A stretch of DNA of 20,277 bases. Origin: Phanerochaete sordida. Taxonomy: Eukaryota > Basidiomycota > Agaricomycetes > Polyporales > Phanerochaetaceae. The notes beneath the pieces are model-generated. The model was not told the origin of the DNA. It saw nothing but the letters and a program-made list of their open reading frames with translations, and searched no databases. Positions within the stretch are counted from its first letter, which is position 1. Every line of letters begins with the position of its first letter. The position numbers and the translations under genes were made by a program. Location of the stretch: contig BPQB01000177.1 of the NCBI GenBank assembly GCA_019973155.2, forward strand, positions 1 to 20,277, read 5' to 3'. Below, piece by piece: positions 9,640 to 19,497 of this stretch.

Positions 9640-11780
9640 GTGGCGCGGATATGTAATTACTTTCCTGATTTCATTGTCGTTTGTGCGCGAGCGAGTCGAG
9701 AGTTCGACGCTCGAAGGGGCTTAACTAGGACACGAGCATCGACGCGTCGCGTCAGTTGCTCCTTCTTGCCCACCGCGCGCGCCGACTCTCCTTTCGTTCA
9801 GCAGCACCCATCACACCTCCGTCGCCTGCTGTGTGCTCATCTCGTTCTTACCCGCTGCGCTTGCGCATGTTCTGCGCTCAGATTGTCAACGTTCACCACA
9901 TCAGCATCGACCCCGGCGACCCCGACCTTCACAAGCGCATCAACGACCACTGCCTCGCGCCCTACTTCTCTCAAAACCACCCGCAGCAACCTCAGCCGTG
10001 CGCCCTTCCGACCTTTCTACCGCGCCTCCGCGTGGTGCATGGCGTTTCCGACCGTTCCGTCCGTGATCGAGTACGCTGCACATGAGCGAGAGAACGGCGA
10101 GACACCCCAGACAGCGGAAAAAGTGCGTGAAACATTCTCGCTACGGCGCAGAGCTCGCTGAACCCGTCGCTGCCGATGTTTCACACAATGCCGATGCTGC
10201 AGTGCCAGCTCAGGTCACCGCTACCATCCCCATTTTGACCACATCAGGACAAACACGCTCAAACGAGCGGTGGCGCTGCCCCCCTCTTTCCGACTCCAGC
10301 TATGCAGGACGCCTGCTTACTGTGTCGTCAGCACCAGCATTTTCAGGCCGCTGCGCCCTGTAGGCTGAACACCGCGCCGCACTCGCTGGCAATGGCGCAA
10401 GGAAGCGGCCGGCCGCTCCCGCATTCACGCTATCAAAAACATGCCCATGCCGAAGTCCAAGATGTCGTCGCTCCGCGGTCGATGCCTAATTGTGGTGTGC
10501 CCGCCCTCTTTCGCTCGTCGTTGCTCCCTGACTATCGCCACCAGGGGGTATCGGTCAGCGGCTGTTGCCTACACGGCCCTGGCGGCGCCCAGCTGCGCCT
10601 GCGCGGAACACCGTCACGTCACCGTGTGCTGCTTAGACTCGGGTGATCCCGCATCTAGTTCTGAGTGTCCGCAACGTCGGCAGTGTCTTTGCGACCATTC
10701 TCGCGCACGTCTTTACCACATCCACCATCGTTCTCTGCGCTTGGGTCAACCCACTATTCATGCCCGTCTCGCTGCAGCTCACCGGACAACCCGCGCTCGC
10801 CGCTGTCCCTGCCGCGGGAGCTCCAACCATTGAGTCAAGATCTCGGCCCTTGTCGTTGACGGCGGCCACGACTACTAGGCATTTCGAGGTGCGTACCGGT
10901 CACCTGTTGTCGTGTTCGTCGCGTCTTGCTGGCCTCCCCGTAGCTCTCGGCGGTCTTCGGCATCTGACACGACACGCAGAAACCTCTGCGGGCGGGAACA
11001 AAAAGGACAGCTGCGGCATGAACGGCAGGCACACCGGCACCCACCTGCGACGGTCCACGGTACTCGCCCCTCGAGCCTACGTTCGCTACGGCCTCGGTCG
11101 CCGGAGCCCGAAGCATCGAGTTACAATCCCGGGGCTTCTCGGAGACAGCGGCGGCATCGCACCCAGTGCGCACCAGCGTCCTGGCGCGCGCACATGCCCG
11201 CACGCTGTCAGGTAGTCGCGGTGCGTGCCGTCCCTCCCCCCTCGTCTTCGTCGCAGCGAACTGTCGCGGTCAGCACCATCCTCAGCAGTGTCATGGACCG
11301 TAGACCCACCGACGACGACCCGCAACGCGTGGCCTGCACTCTCACCAGACCTGCGACCCTCGCCCGCGCGCCCGCCATAGCCCCAGTCGCGGGAGCTCGA
11401 CATCTCGAGTCGAAATTTCGCGGCGGCGGCGGCCTTCTGCGCGGCGCGTTCGTGTGTCTGGACCTGCGCACGCGGCCTCTGCACGCTCTGTGGCGTCTTC
11501 ACGAGGCGCGTCGCGGCTGTCTCGCCTGACGACGTCATCGTCGCTCATCGCTTCTCCTAGCTTGCGGCTGCCGGCTGTTGGTCGGCTGCTACAATCTGCT
11601 TCGTAGTCGCGCGGGCGTCGCCAGCACAACGAGACCCGCCGCGCGAGCGCGAAACATTCGTTCGGCGTCGCGGACGTCGGTGCGCGCGCGACCCTGCGTC
11701 CACGATGCGTCCCCTTATGCTTGCTGACCGAGGTCCGACATCATGTCTTGCTCCTAGACCGGTGCAGCATCGCGTCACGG
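9640..11780. other. GC-rich, C/T-rich block with overlapping open frames and no recognisable gene
   Basis: Composition changes sharply near 9690 and again near 11770. Inside, all six frames have long open stretches (up to about 205 codons), the expected effect of high GC rather than proof of coding. Plus-strand frames read as Ser/Thr/Pro/Arg/Ala-rich low-complexity peptides, for example TFTTSASTPATPTFTSASTT near 9889. A less biased segment (MFCAQIVNVHHISIDPGDPD near 9867) occurs in a second frame. I could not join these into one frame through good splice sites, and no domain is visible. It may be decayed coding sequence of a disordered protein, or a GC-rich regulatory block. Confidence 0.35.
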
Positions 11781-11989
11781 AGCTATATACCTCAGGGCGC
11801 GCGACTCTTGGTGTAGGTGAATATCAATCGCGACCTATGGTAACACGATAGCTCGCTCTGGACCATTGTGCAAGAGTCAGAGTCCAGCGGTTTAACACGT
11901 CGCGATTGTCAATCGCGTACCGTTCAAACAGCCTCAAGCGCCTAGTAAGCCCCTGGCAGAATCCCGTGAGTAATTAAAACTCGGGTTGT

Positions 11990-12497
11990 CGGCTGCGCCA
12001 TCATGGGCCGATTCCCCCTAGGTGACAGGCCCCACGTCGCCGCGTACGCAGAGTCACTCGGAGGATCTGGATGAAGCAGCCGAGGCAGAATTCCGTTCAA
12101 GTGGAGGCAGAAGAGACTACATAGTACGGTGACAATATGCAGATAACGAGGTATGAAGTTTACTGTCCGAGACACCGTGTAGGCACACTCAGCCACAGCA
12201 CGGAGTCGGCCGTCGCATCTATGGAGAGGACATGGGTGCTCCTGCAAGCATGTGTAGCACTACTCACGTGCTGATGACCTGGATGGCCAACGTCTCCAGA
12301 TCATTCACTGCGTGAGTGACAACGCCCGCAGCTTTGTTAAGGTCCGTTGGCGCGAGGCTTGCAACTGCGAGGTGCTGCAAAGCGGGGTAGGTGCGTAAGT
12401 CGAGTAGAGTCTTAAGATATGCGACGGGTGCGTCGTCCTTTGCGCACTCTGGGCGACCCGCGGAATGGGTTGTAAGAGAGCACGATATAAGCCGCAA
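11990..12497 (-). pseudogene. Leucine-rich fragment, possible remnant of an unknown gene
   Basis: On the minus strand an open frame gives YLKTLLDLRTYPALQHLAVA, then NDLETLAIQV. A possible 49-nt intron (12267-12219, GTGAGT...CATAG) joins it in phase to CDGRLRAVAECAYTVSRT. A further frame continues LFCLHLNGILPRLLHPDPPS. The leucine spacing resembles leucine-rich or F-box-associated repeats of fungal proteins, but no full repeat array or F-box is present. I cannot name a family. It lies directly downstream of the ARB1-like fragment and is not part of it. Confidence 0.25.
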
Positions 12498-12524
12498 GTT
12501 CGTCTGGGAGCCAAGGAAAAGCTG

Positions 12525-13583
12525 TCACAACGCGTCCTGGAAAGACTTGCATCCGCAAGTGAACCGCAGCGGCCGTGGCGTCTCGACTTTCTCGACCACG
12601 CCCGCCGCTTCCATCTTGTCGATGATCTTCTGCTTCGACTTTGCCTGCTTCACCAAGTTCACGTACGTACCCGCCGACGCGACGAACCTAGGGCAACGTC
12701 AGTGAGCGGCGGCAGACAGAAACCAGCCGCTGCTCACTTCTTGATGTGTGTGATCTCGTCCTGCTGCTTCTGGTACGCCTTCGTCTGGTTCACCTCGTTC
12801 TCGCTCTTCGTCCGCACGTACGTCGAGTAGTTACCACCGTAGTACACCAGCTTCTTCGACATCGTTAAATCCATGATGTTCGTGCACACCGTGTCCACGA
12901 AGTCCTGCGAGTGCGACGTGATCACGAGGATGTACTTGTACGTTGACAGGTACGCCTCCAGCCACACGACCGCCTCGAGGTCTAAGTGGTTCGTCGACTC
13001 GTCGAGGAGCAGATGCGGCTTCACGACCAGCGCGCGCGCGAGCACGACACGCATACGCCAACCACCGGACATGTCCTTCGTCGGGGAGTGCATCATCTCC
13101 TGCGAGAAGCCGAGACCGTATCAGATGGAGCCCGCCTTCGCCTCGAGCGTGCTCGGGTCGAGCTTCTCGAGCTCCTCGTATAGGTGGTCAAGCTGCACCG
13201 CGTCGACGTCGTCCGCGACCGAGAGCTCCTCGATGCACGCCTCGAGGCGGGCGACCTTTTCCTTTGCGCTCCGCACGATGTAGTCGAGGGCGTTCACGTC
13301 GGACGGCTCGGCCTCGCACCTGACGAGGTAGATGTTGATGTGCTCTGGGATTTCGATGTCACGGTGGGCGAGGGATTGCAGGAGCGTGGACTGGGGGGCG
13401 TATTAAAATTTGCAGACGCGCTGCCAGAAGATGGGCACGTACCTTTCCTGAGCCGTTCCCGCGTAGAAGACCATAGCGCTGGCCGTAGTTCAGCGAGATC
13501 TCGGCATCCTCAATGAGCAGCCGTCCGTGGAACGACAGGGTGAACGAGTCGATCTTGATATCGCGGCCCTTGGGGTCAGAGAC
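12525..13583 (-). pseudogene. Truncated ABC-F ATPase copy (ARB1/ABCF2-like), first ATP-binding domain only
   Basis: ARB1-type ABC-F proteins are soluble twin-ATPase ribosome biogenesis factors of about 600 residues. This piece carries only the first cassette and part of the linker. It starts at VSDPKGRDIKIDSFTLSFHG (13583). Walker A GNGSGKST is split by a 52-nt intron (13442-13391). ARB1-like HRDIEIPEHINIYLVRCEAE and LDPSTLEAKAGS follow, then a TGA stop at 13123-13121 where the family has a hydrophobic residue. KDMSGGWRMRV is the signature, LLLDESTNHLDL is Walker B/D-loop (one Leu codon lost, Pro changed to Ser), and ITSHSQDF is the H-loop. YYGGNYSTYVRTKSENEVNQ and EITHIKK follow. A second intron (12737-12688) leads to FVASAGTYVNLVKQAKSKQK and RPLRF at about 12561. 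After that similarity stops, and the frame ends at 12525. The N-terminus and the second ATPase domain are missing. Retained introns mean it is a DNA-level duplicate, not a retrocopy. Confidence 0.88.
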
Positions 13584-14167
13584 GAGGGGGGAGCTTCGTC
13601 ATGGCCAGGGGGCGCCTAATTAAGTCGTAAGGAATCGTAAGGATCTTAAGAGACCCTAACCCTAGGAAGGTCTGCTCGAGGCCTTAGTTCACTGTCCCCG
13701 GCCAACCTTATGTTTTTGCGACCTTAGAAACGTCGTTACATACGTATTAAGTATACCTCTATCGTCACTGGAAGCAAAGCAGGACTATTGGAAGGTGCTG
13801 TAAATATATCTATCGATTATTGTGTCAATTCACGCGAAAATGGTGGTACAGACTGACTTTCGGGCTATAAACGCTAAATAAAAACATTACAAATAACATT
13901 ATGCCATGCATAATACGCGCAGAGTATTCAACGAAGGCTTCCGTGAGCCATGCGCGCGTCCTCGACCATTGTGCGATGTGGGAGGGCGCGCTTGCCCGAT
14001 TGGGCGAAGGGCGCTTGCCAGGCGCCCGGGCGCCGCCCATGGCTCCGTCGAGCCATTCCCTCGCGAGCGCAGGGAGCGGGGAGCTCCGGAGAGTCTACGC
14101 ACTATTGTGGTGAGTTTTCCCTCTCCTTCTCTCCTTTTCCTCCCCTCCGTTTCCATGGCCAACCTTG
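13584..14167. other. Intergenic tract with no supported gene
   Basis: The sequence upstream of the ABC-F fragment shows no matching exon for the missing ARB1 N-terminus. An AT-rich part (13690-13900) is followed by a GC-rich part. Overlapping 60-90-codon frames at 13900-14210 have no domain. The motif CCCTAACCCTA near 13656 is only two telomere-like units. Confidence 0.4.
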
Positions 14168-14209
14168 GGCAAGGGTGTTAGGCCGCCTCCGGCGGCCCGA
14201 CCCCTTGCC
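14168..14209. repeat. Strong GC-rich hairpin, possibly at the edge of an LTR or other element
   Basis: GGCCGCC-TCC-GGCGGCC (14181-14197) forms a 7-bp stem with a 3-base loop. Outside it GGCAAGGG (14168-14175) pairs with CCCTTGCC (14202-14209). The sequence TGTTAG at 14176 is the kind of start seen in fungal LTRs, but no matching second LTR, primer-binding site or target duplication was found. Confidence 0.6.
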
Positions 14210-16505
14210 ATGACTTAGTTGCCCCGGTGCACCAGTGTGCCAACTGGCGCCAGTACACTGTAGCCTGCTATTGCAGGCCCCTCGAGCTCGCGCCTAGCTG
14301 CAACAACCCGGCCGCTTTCCTCGACTTTTCCGGCCACGTTCACGACGACGCCGGCCGCTCTCAGTCTTCTAAACAATACCAAGAGTAGTGTCATCCTGAA
14401 TATCAGCTGCAGAGCTGTTATACCTGGGATTATGGCTACTTAGGAATAACTTTTTGTCAGAACCACTCCGAACTGGCCGTGTGACAAGTATTGTACGCTT
14501 ATTGCGGACAGCACCATGGCGGCGTTGCCTCAGGAGAATCTCAATAAGGCTCTGAAACATCACCATGCTTCATAACTTCGTTTGTTTCGACGGCGTTGCG
14601 GTAGGTCGTGCATATAGTCTGCTTTCGGTCCTCCGGACATCTCGGCCGTGCGCAAATACGCCTCAGACAAGTTTTGGTGGCCGCTACAGCGCTCAAACAG
14701 CCCTACGTAGATGTGAATAGAGTACTGTAATTGCACGACCGAACCGGCCGGGGGCCTGACACCTGATGGGCAGCAACCACAGCGGCCGCCCGGCGAAGGG
14801 CAGTCTGACGGCTGACTCTCTACCGACAACGGTCGTATTTGAGCCCTTTTGTGCGTTTTTCTTATCGTCTACTATATCGGACAGTGTACTCAGACAACAC
14901 CGACTACACGCGCGTGCAGGATTCGCAGTTCGGAGTGGTGTATGGCTGCTCGTACGCCGCGGGCCGAAAATCAGCGAAAATCAAGAATATAGTAACCTGT
15001 GTCAGAGTGTTGTTCTGACTACTGACCGCGACACCTCAAAACGGCCAATTGGAGGTGTCTGACCCCTGACCAGCCGTTTCGGGCATGCGATTACAGTAGC
15101 TGTGTAAACAGGCATATAGTGATATTTGTGGCGAGTGGTAGAACTGACAAAAATGCCTCCGTCTTTGATGGGAAGTTTCTGGGCGTTCGCGCCGTGGCGA
15201 CTGCACACTGCTACTAGCAGCGAGACCGACTGCCAGTTACGCAGCTCCCCGTACAAGCGCGTGCTGCGCTAGACTATGTGTATCGTGATCACACTGGTCA
15301 GCACTTGCATCATTTGCCTTCGCGCTGTCCACATGTACACGGCGACGTGCAGCCGCTAGAAGACGTTGAAGAGTGTGTCGTCAAGCTTTTTGAGCTCAAG
15401 GCCAAGTCACCTAAGAGGATAGCTTTGACGTACCAATCTGTGGCTTGTGAGGCTTGAGAACGTCGACCACACAGCCTCTACAGCTGTTGATATAGCTGCA
15501 AGGCATGCCGCTGGGGGCTGGGGGCGGACACAGCGCATGGCCAGCAGGACCACGATAAGGTCACACCGACCCCCTGCGAATGCCGCAGGCGTAGCAGCCT
15601 GCCGGGCTCAAGATGACATCGCAGCACGCACTAGACGAGATACCCTTTGATTCGCCGCACACGACGAAGCGCCAAATGCCAGGGCGGATGCTCAGAGACG
15701 GCCGCGGTTTGTACTTTGCGGTACGCCCTTACATGCTGAGTTCTTACATACATCTACATACATCGAGGCTACGTACTACACGTCACGAGTCTACAACTAA
15801 GGCGAGGTGTGAGTATTCATCGCTACAAAAGGGCAACAGGGCGACTTACAGCGCCGTGGCTGCTCGGTGACGGTGCAAGAGAGGCGGACGGGCCCGCATC
15901 GCGAGCGTTGGCTCTACGAGTGTATGCTTCAGCCTGCCGAAGATCAGAGTCGGCTGGGAGATGTAAGGCAGACTTGCGACAGTACGACACGAGATATCTC
16001 AACCTGTGAGACGGTCAGCAAGAGGCAGATAAGCAGGTAGTGGATACACACCTTAACACACATTACATCGAGATCGCCAGGCTGTATAGCGTAAAACGTG
16101 AGTTTGGATTGGACCCAGGGGATAAGTGATGCAGCGCACCTGCAATGGAGCCCGATCACCACCATGCTCTAGCGAATTGAGTGCTGCGGCATCCTCCAAC
16201 GCTGCACGAATGAGTACGCAGCGTGCTCGTTTCAACTTTCGCAGGGTTAAGGCAGCATCGCCCTACGGGCAAGGAGGTCTTTCGACAGGAGCTCTGGTGC
16301 ACCGTGCATCTACTAGCGGACTCGGGCGCCATCCACCCCTGTCCCGCGTTAAGATTCGTTAGTCGCGTATACGACACACGGTATAACGTGCTAATTAGCG
16401 TACCAGCGAAAGAAGCGGGGCGGAGCGAGCGCCGCAGCAACGGCGAGCTCACAGATGGACGTTGGGCGGCATGAGCTGGAGGCGCGGGGTGGTAAGCGCG
16501 CTATA
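14210..16505. other. Long non-genic tract
   Basis: No gene is supported. Frames up to about 98 codons occur on both strands without recognisable domains or good splice partners. A spaced inverted repeat AAACGGC...GCCGTTT lies at about 15038-15080, and a short ACATACAT microsatellite lies near 15747-15768. The tract is probably decayed repeat sequence. Confidence 0.4.
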
Positions 16506-16610
16506 GGCTCACCCGCCGCCGGCGCTTGATGCCAAGTACATCCGGGGGCGCCGCCCGCCATCCATCCCTGTAGAACGTCAGGATACGCTGGTTATGTGTA
16601 CGAGATGTAA
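16506..16610 (+). repeat. Left arm of a long inverted repeat pair
   Basis: About 105 bases from GCTCACCCGCCGCC through GGCGCTTGATGCC, GTACATCCG, CGCCCGCCATCCATCC, CGTCAGGATACG and TTATGTGTACGAGAT recur in reverse complement at 17501-17604, with roughly 10 differences by eye. No target duplication is obvious outside the arms. The arms may be terminal repeats of a 1.1-kb element or two opposed copies of a short repeat. Confidence 0.85.
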
Positions 16611-16990
16611 GCAATGAAACCACATACCTAGACAAAGAACGGAGGGAAACGATGACAAGAGGGCCCCACAGCGTGCCCGCCGATGTGCACGACGCTCAAC
16701 GCGGGCGGGAGGCAGTAAGCGCGCTGGGCTGGCCGCGAGATCCCGGTATTCTCGGATGCCGAGCCGGAAGCACTATGTCACCGCTAAGTAGGCGGGCGGG
16801 CAAGGGCGCCACCCCTCAGCCATGCCTCGGCCATCTCCTCCGCCCCGCAGCCATCAATCCAACGGCGCGAAGTTCGTCCATCCCGAGGCGTGTCTCGGTC
16901 CTCGTTGCCGCCCCGGCTCCTCGGCGGACACGCTGTTGGGCCCACTGGCCCCCGTTTCGTCCCGTTCTTTCTGCAGGTACGTTGTTTAAG

Positions 16991-17474
16991 GACATTGGGC
17001 CCAGATGCCTGCCCGGAATCCGGACGTTTTTGGCGGGATCTTGGGCCTAAGGCCTGATTTTGTCCGGACGTTTCGGCGCGAGCTTTGGTCAAGGCCAGGC
17101 GGATAGTCCGGACGCCGATGAGTGCGAGGAGACAGATCTAGGCCTGTCTAATGTCCGGACGTCATGTACTGCGAAAACTCAGCAATGGTCGCCGAGACTA
17201 CATGTTGCAGTGAACTGGTTGTTTTACAAGATCGCGGCGGTGAAGTGGAAGCAAGGTAAGTGTTAGTTGCTTACAAGGATAAGGAAACTTAGGTTATCCT
17301 ATCAGGAAATAAGTCTTACTTCGTTGCATGCCTGGTACGGAATCCGGACGTTTTGGCGACCGAGGACCTGAGGCCTGATTTAGTCCGGACGTTTTCGGCC
17401 TAAATTTGCCCTTCCTGTCTGGACGTTTTTGGCGAAATTCCGGCCGCGCCGGACAGGCATCTGGCCCAAATGTC
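16991..17474. mobile_element. 484-bp non-autonomous TIR element (MITE-like) with AAG flanks
   Basis: The left end GACATTGGGCCCAGATGCCT (16991) and the reverse complement of the right end GACATTTGGGCCAGATGCCT (17474) match at 23 of 26 positions. AAG lies immediately outside both ends (16988-16990 and 17475-17477), a candidate 3-bp target duplication. Inside are seven TCCGGACG or near copies (17019, 17063, 17107, 17154, 17343, 17384, 17418), mostly followed by TTTTGGCG or TTTCGGC. An 85-base segment around 17003-17080 recurs directly around 17325-17398. There is no coding capacity, so it would need a transposase from elsewhere. A 3-bp duplication fits CACTA or PIF/Harbinger superfamilies, but the ends do not read CACTA. 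The duplication could also be chance. Confidence 0.7.
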
Positions 17475-17500
17475 AAGGGTCCTGTTGTTTATTGCTCTAT

Positions 17501-17604
17501 ACTAAATCTCGTACACATAATCAACGTATCCTGACGCTGTACAAGGATGGATGGCGGGCGCCGCCCTCGGATGTACCTGGCGTCAAGCGCCGGCGGCGGG
17601 GGCG
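17501..17604 (-). repeat. Right arm of the long inverted repeat pair
   Basis: On the minus strand this reads CGCTCGCCCCCGCCGCC, GGCGCTTGACGCC, GTACATCCG, CGCCCGCCATCCATCC, CGTCAGGATACG and TTATGTGTACGAGAT, matching 16506-16610. Its inner end is 27 bases from the right end of the 484-bp element. Its outer end abuts repeat copy R4, which is cut off there. Confidence 0.85.
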
Positions 17605-17621
17605 AGCGGAAGCGCCAGCAG

Positions 17622-17770
17622 CTGAGTTGGCGTACTCATTATTGACCAGATGCCCTCGTAATTATTTTGCGAGATATTGAACGTTCGACTTCGACCCTCT
17701 GCGGCTGCTTGACGAGTTTTCCTGCGAGCGGAACGGCTCTGATGGCTTCCTGAGCATCTTTGCTGACTGA
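17622..17770 (-). repeat. Dispersed repeat family, truncated copy R4 (minus)
   Basis: On the minus strand it reads CCGCTCGCAGGAAAACTCGT, CAGCCGCAGAGGGTCGAAGT, CGTTCAATATC, GCATCTGGTCAATAATGAGT and ACGCCAAC, matching the first half of R1-R3. It is then truncated near 17622, next to the inverted-repeat arm. The downstream half with the GCGCACCTTTTGCTC block is missing. Confidence 0.7.
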
Positions 17771-18354
17771 CTGCTCCCAATTTACAGGTGTGTACAGTGT
17801 TTTAGGAACTGCGTCCAGCCGCGCATACATCGTGGAGGCTCCATCTACGTGACAAGCGCGTTGCTTTCCTCTGGTGTCAGACGTCCATAGCCGGGATGTG
17901 GTATACCCCTGACCGTATCCGCTGCTGGCGCGTTCCGCCCAGGAGGCACAGCAGAGTTTGGTCGGCCTACGTCATGTTCAATACCATCAACCTATACGTA
18001 GGAATGACAGGGCATCTTATGTCGTTCTCATAGTCTTCGGAATGTAGGTCTTTATCGTAGGCATTCCGTGAGCATGACGACCCTCTCATCAATTCCAAGC
18101 AGTCGCGAGCGTGGACTTTAGCTCATACATCCATCTGAACAACATTCTGATGCTACAATTTTGCTACAATTGCCTTTCGTGCTCACGTGCATTGCGCTGA
18201 ACCGCAGAAACATGGTCAACTACCACGCAGAAGCGGCATCACTCTTGTATACTCGACCGGACGTGGTTGATGTAGATTTCACATCACACGAACGTGTACC
18301 AAGGTAAAAAGAAATCCTTATATAATGTGCAAGAAAGGCGAAGGAGCCCATTAT
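17771..18354. other. Spacer between R4 and R5
   Basis: No gene is seen. It contains a tandem 11-mer (TGCTACAATTT then TGCTACAATTG) at about 18151-18171. Frames are short. Confidence 0.4.
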
Positions 18355-18610
18355 ACCTGCAAGAAAACTCGCTGAACAGCCGCAGAGGGCCAAAGCCAGG
18401 CGCTCGATATTACGCAGACTAAGTACAGGGGGACCTAGTGGGCAATCAGTACGCCAAAGCCGCGAAAAAAATGAGTGGAATCATGATAGAACTGAAACAG
18501 CAAAAATTCGCGCACCTTTCGCTCGCGCTTTCCCCGATTTGGTGCTCTGCCTCGTGCATTGCCACAGCGGCTATTATGATGCTAAGCTGTTCGCATACAT
18601 AACGCAGGTA
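18355..18610 (+). repeat. Dispersed repeat family, copy R5 (plus)
   Basis: This copy matches R1-R4 with TGCAAGAAAACTCGCTGAAC, AGCCGCAGAGGGCCAAAG, GCTCGATATTACGC, AGTACGCCAAAGCCGCGAAA, AAAATTCGCGCACCTTTCGC, TCCCCGATTTGGTGCTCTGC and GCGGCTATTATGATGCTAAG. The last block also aligns with R3 (GGCTGTAATGGAGCTAAG), so the two copies share their right end. Confidence 0.75.
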
Positions 18611-19497
18611 GTCGAAGAGCTGTGGGACTTATAAGAACGGGAGACGCCGGGGCGAATGGTAGCAGTATTATACTAGCAGTCTAAGCTCGAGAGCTCACCA
18701 GCTACGCGTACCGGGAATACTTAGCATGCATGAAGCGTGAGACCTGTGTATCGTGACTGCCTGGCCAAAGCTGTTCATGAAGCAGGGTGACAGTCGATAG
18801 CTTCACATGTCGTCATCGACGGCATCGGCAGCGGTTCTGCGCCCTCGTCGCTCGGTGTTCGCCCCGGGCCGCCCCGCGGGGCTCGATGGACTTCCAGTCA
18901 CATTGGGTTCAGCTCTGCTTCGGACGCTTTAGACCATCCAAAACGGTATGGATAAGATACAGAAAGGCTGCAGCGATGATAACTATGCGACAGAGCTCAT
19001 TCTGCGCCGAGCAAACCCTTGCGGCTGGCGGGAAGGGCCCGGATCGCAGCATGAAACACAGAGAGAGAGGCCCGAGGCACTTGGCAGCCTGCGACCTCTC
19101 TAACGCTGCACAAGATTGGCCCGATCAAGGGTCATACGCTATAGTGAACGCATGCGCGCACTTCCGGCCCTCCGAATCGCGCTTTGAGTAGCACATTGTT
19201 TGAGCGCTGCTGTCATGTTCGCTGCACGCAGCCGTGAATCCTGTCATGCGCTATCCCGACGAAAGAGACGCTTGAAATGAAGTCTTGACACTAGGCTGTC
19301 TGATTTACTGTCCTTTTGTCTGGACACCGTGACGATACGCGACTGTTGCCGCGCCGTGCATAGTCACAGTGAGGATTCGGGATACGGTCCGCGCGCCGGT
19401 CGAAGAAAATAAGCGCCATAATTCGTTCTCCGACCATCATTGTACACGTGTTTCTGATCCGTTGTCGCGCCAGCAACGTCTTTCGAACCTTGCAACT
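18611..19497. other. Region upstream of the right-edge gene
   Basis: No gene is supported. A plus-strand frame at 18787-19191 reaches 134 codons from a GTG, but has no domain and a composition like the other non-genic frames. The last few hundred bases are the 5' flank of the gene starting at 19498. I see no clear TATA box. Confidence 0.35.

Noticed and set aside
10643..11538. Long open frames of 150-205 codons on both strands
   Set aside because: They overlap one another in GC-rich DNA, have no domains and are best explained by a low stop frequency.
12391..13516. Plus-strand frames up to 136 codons
   Set aside because: They are antisense shadows of the ABC-F fragment.
13650..13668. Telomere repeat (CCCTAACCCTA)
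   Set aside because: There are only two units, which is expected by chance and far short of an interstitial telomere tract.
14168..14225. Helitron 3' end (hairpin followed by CTRR)
   Set aside because: No CTRR follows the hairpin at the expected distance; the nearby sequence is GACTTAGT.
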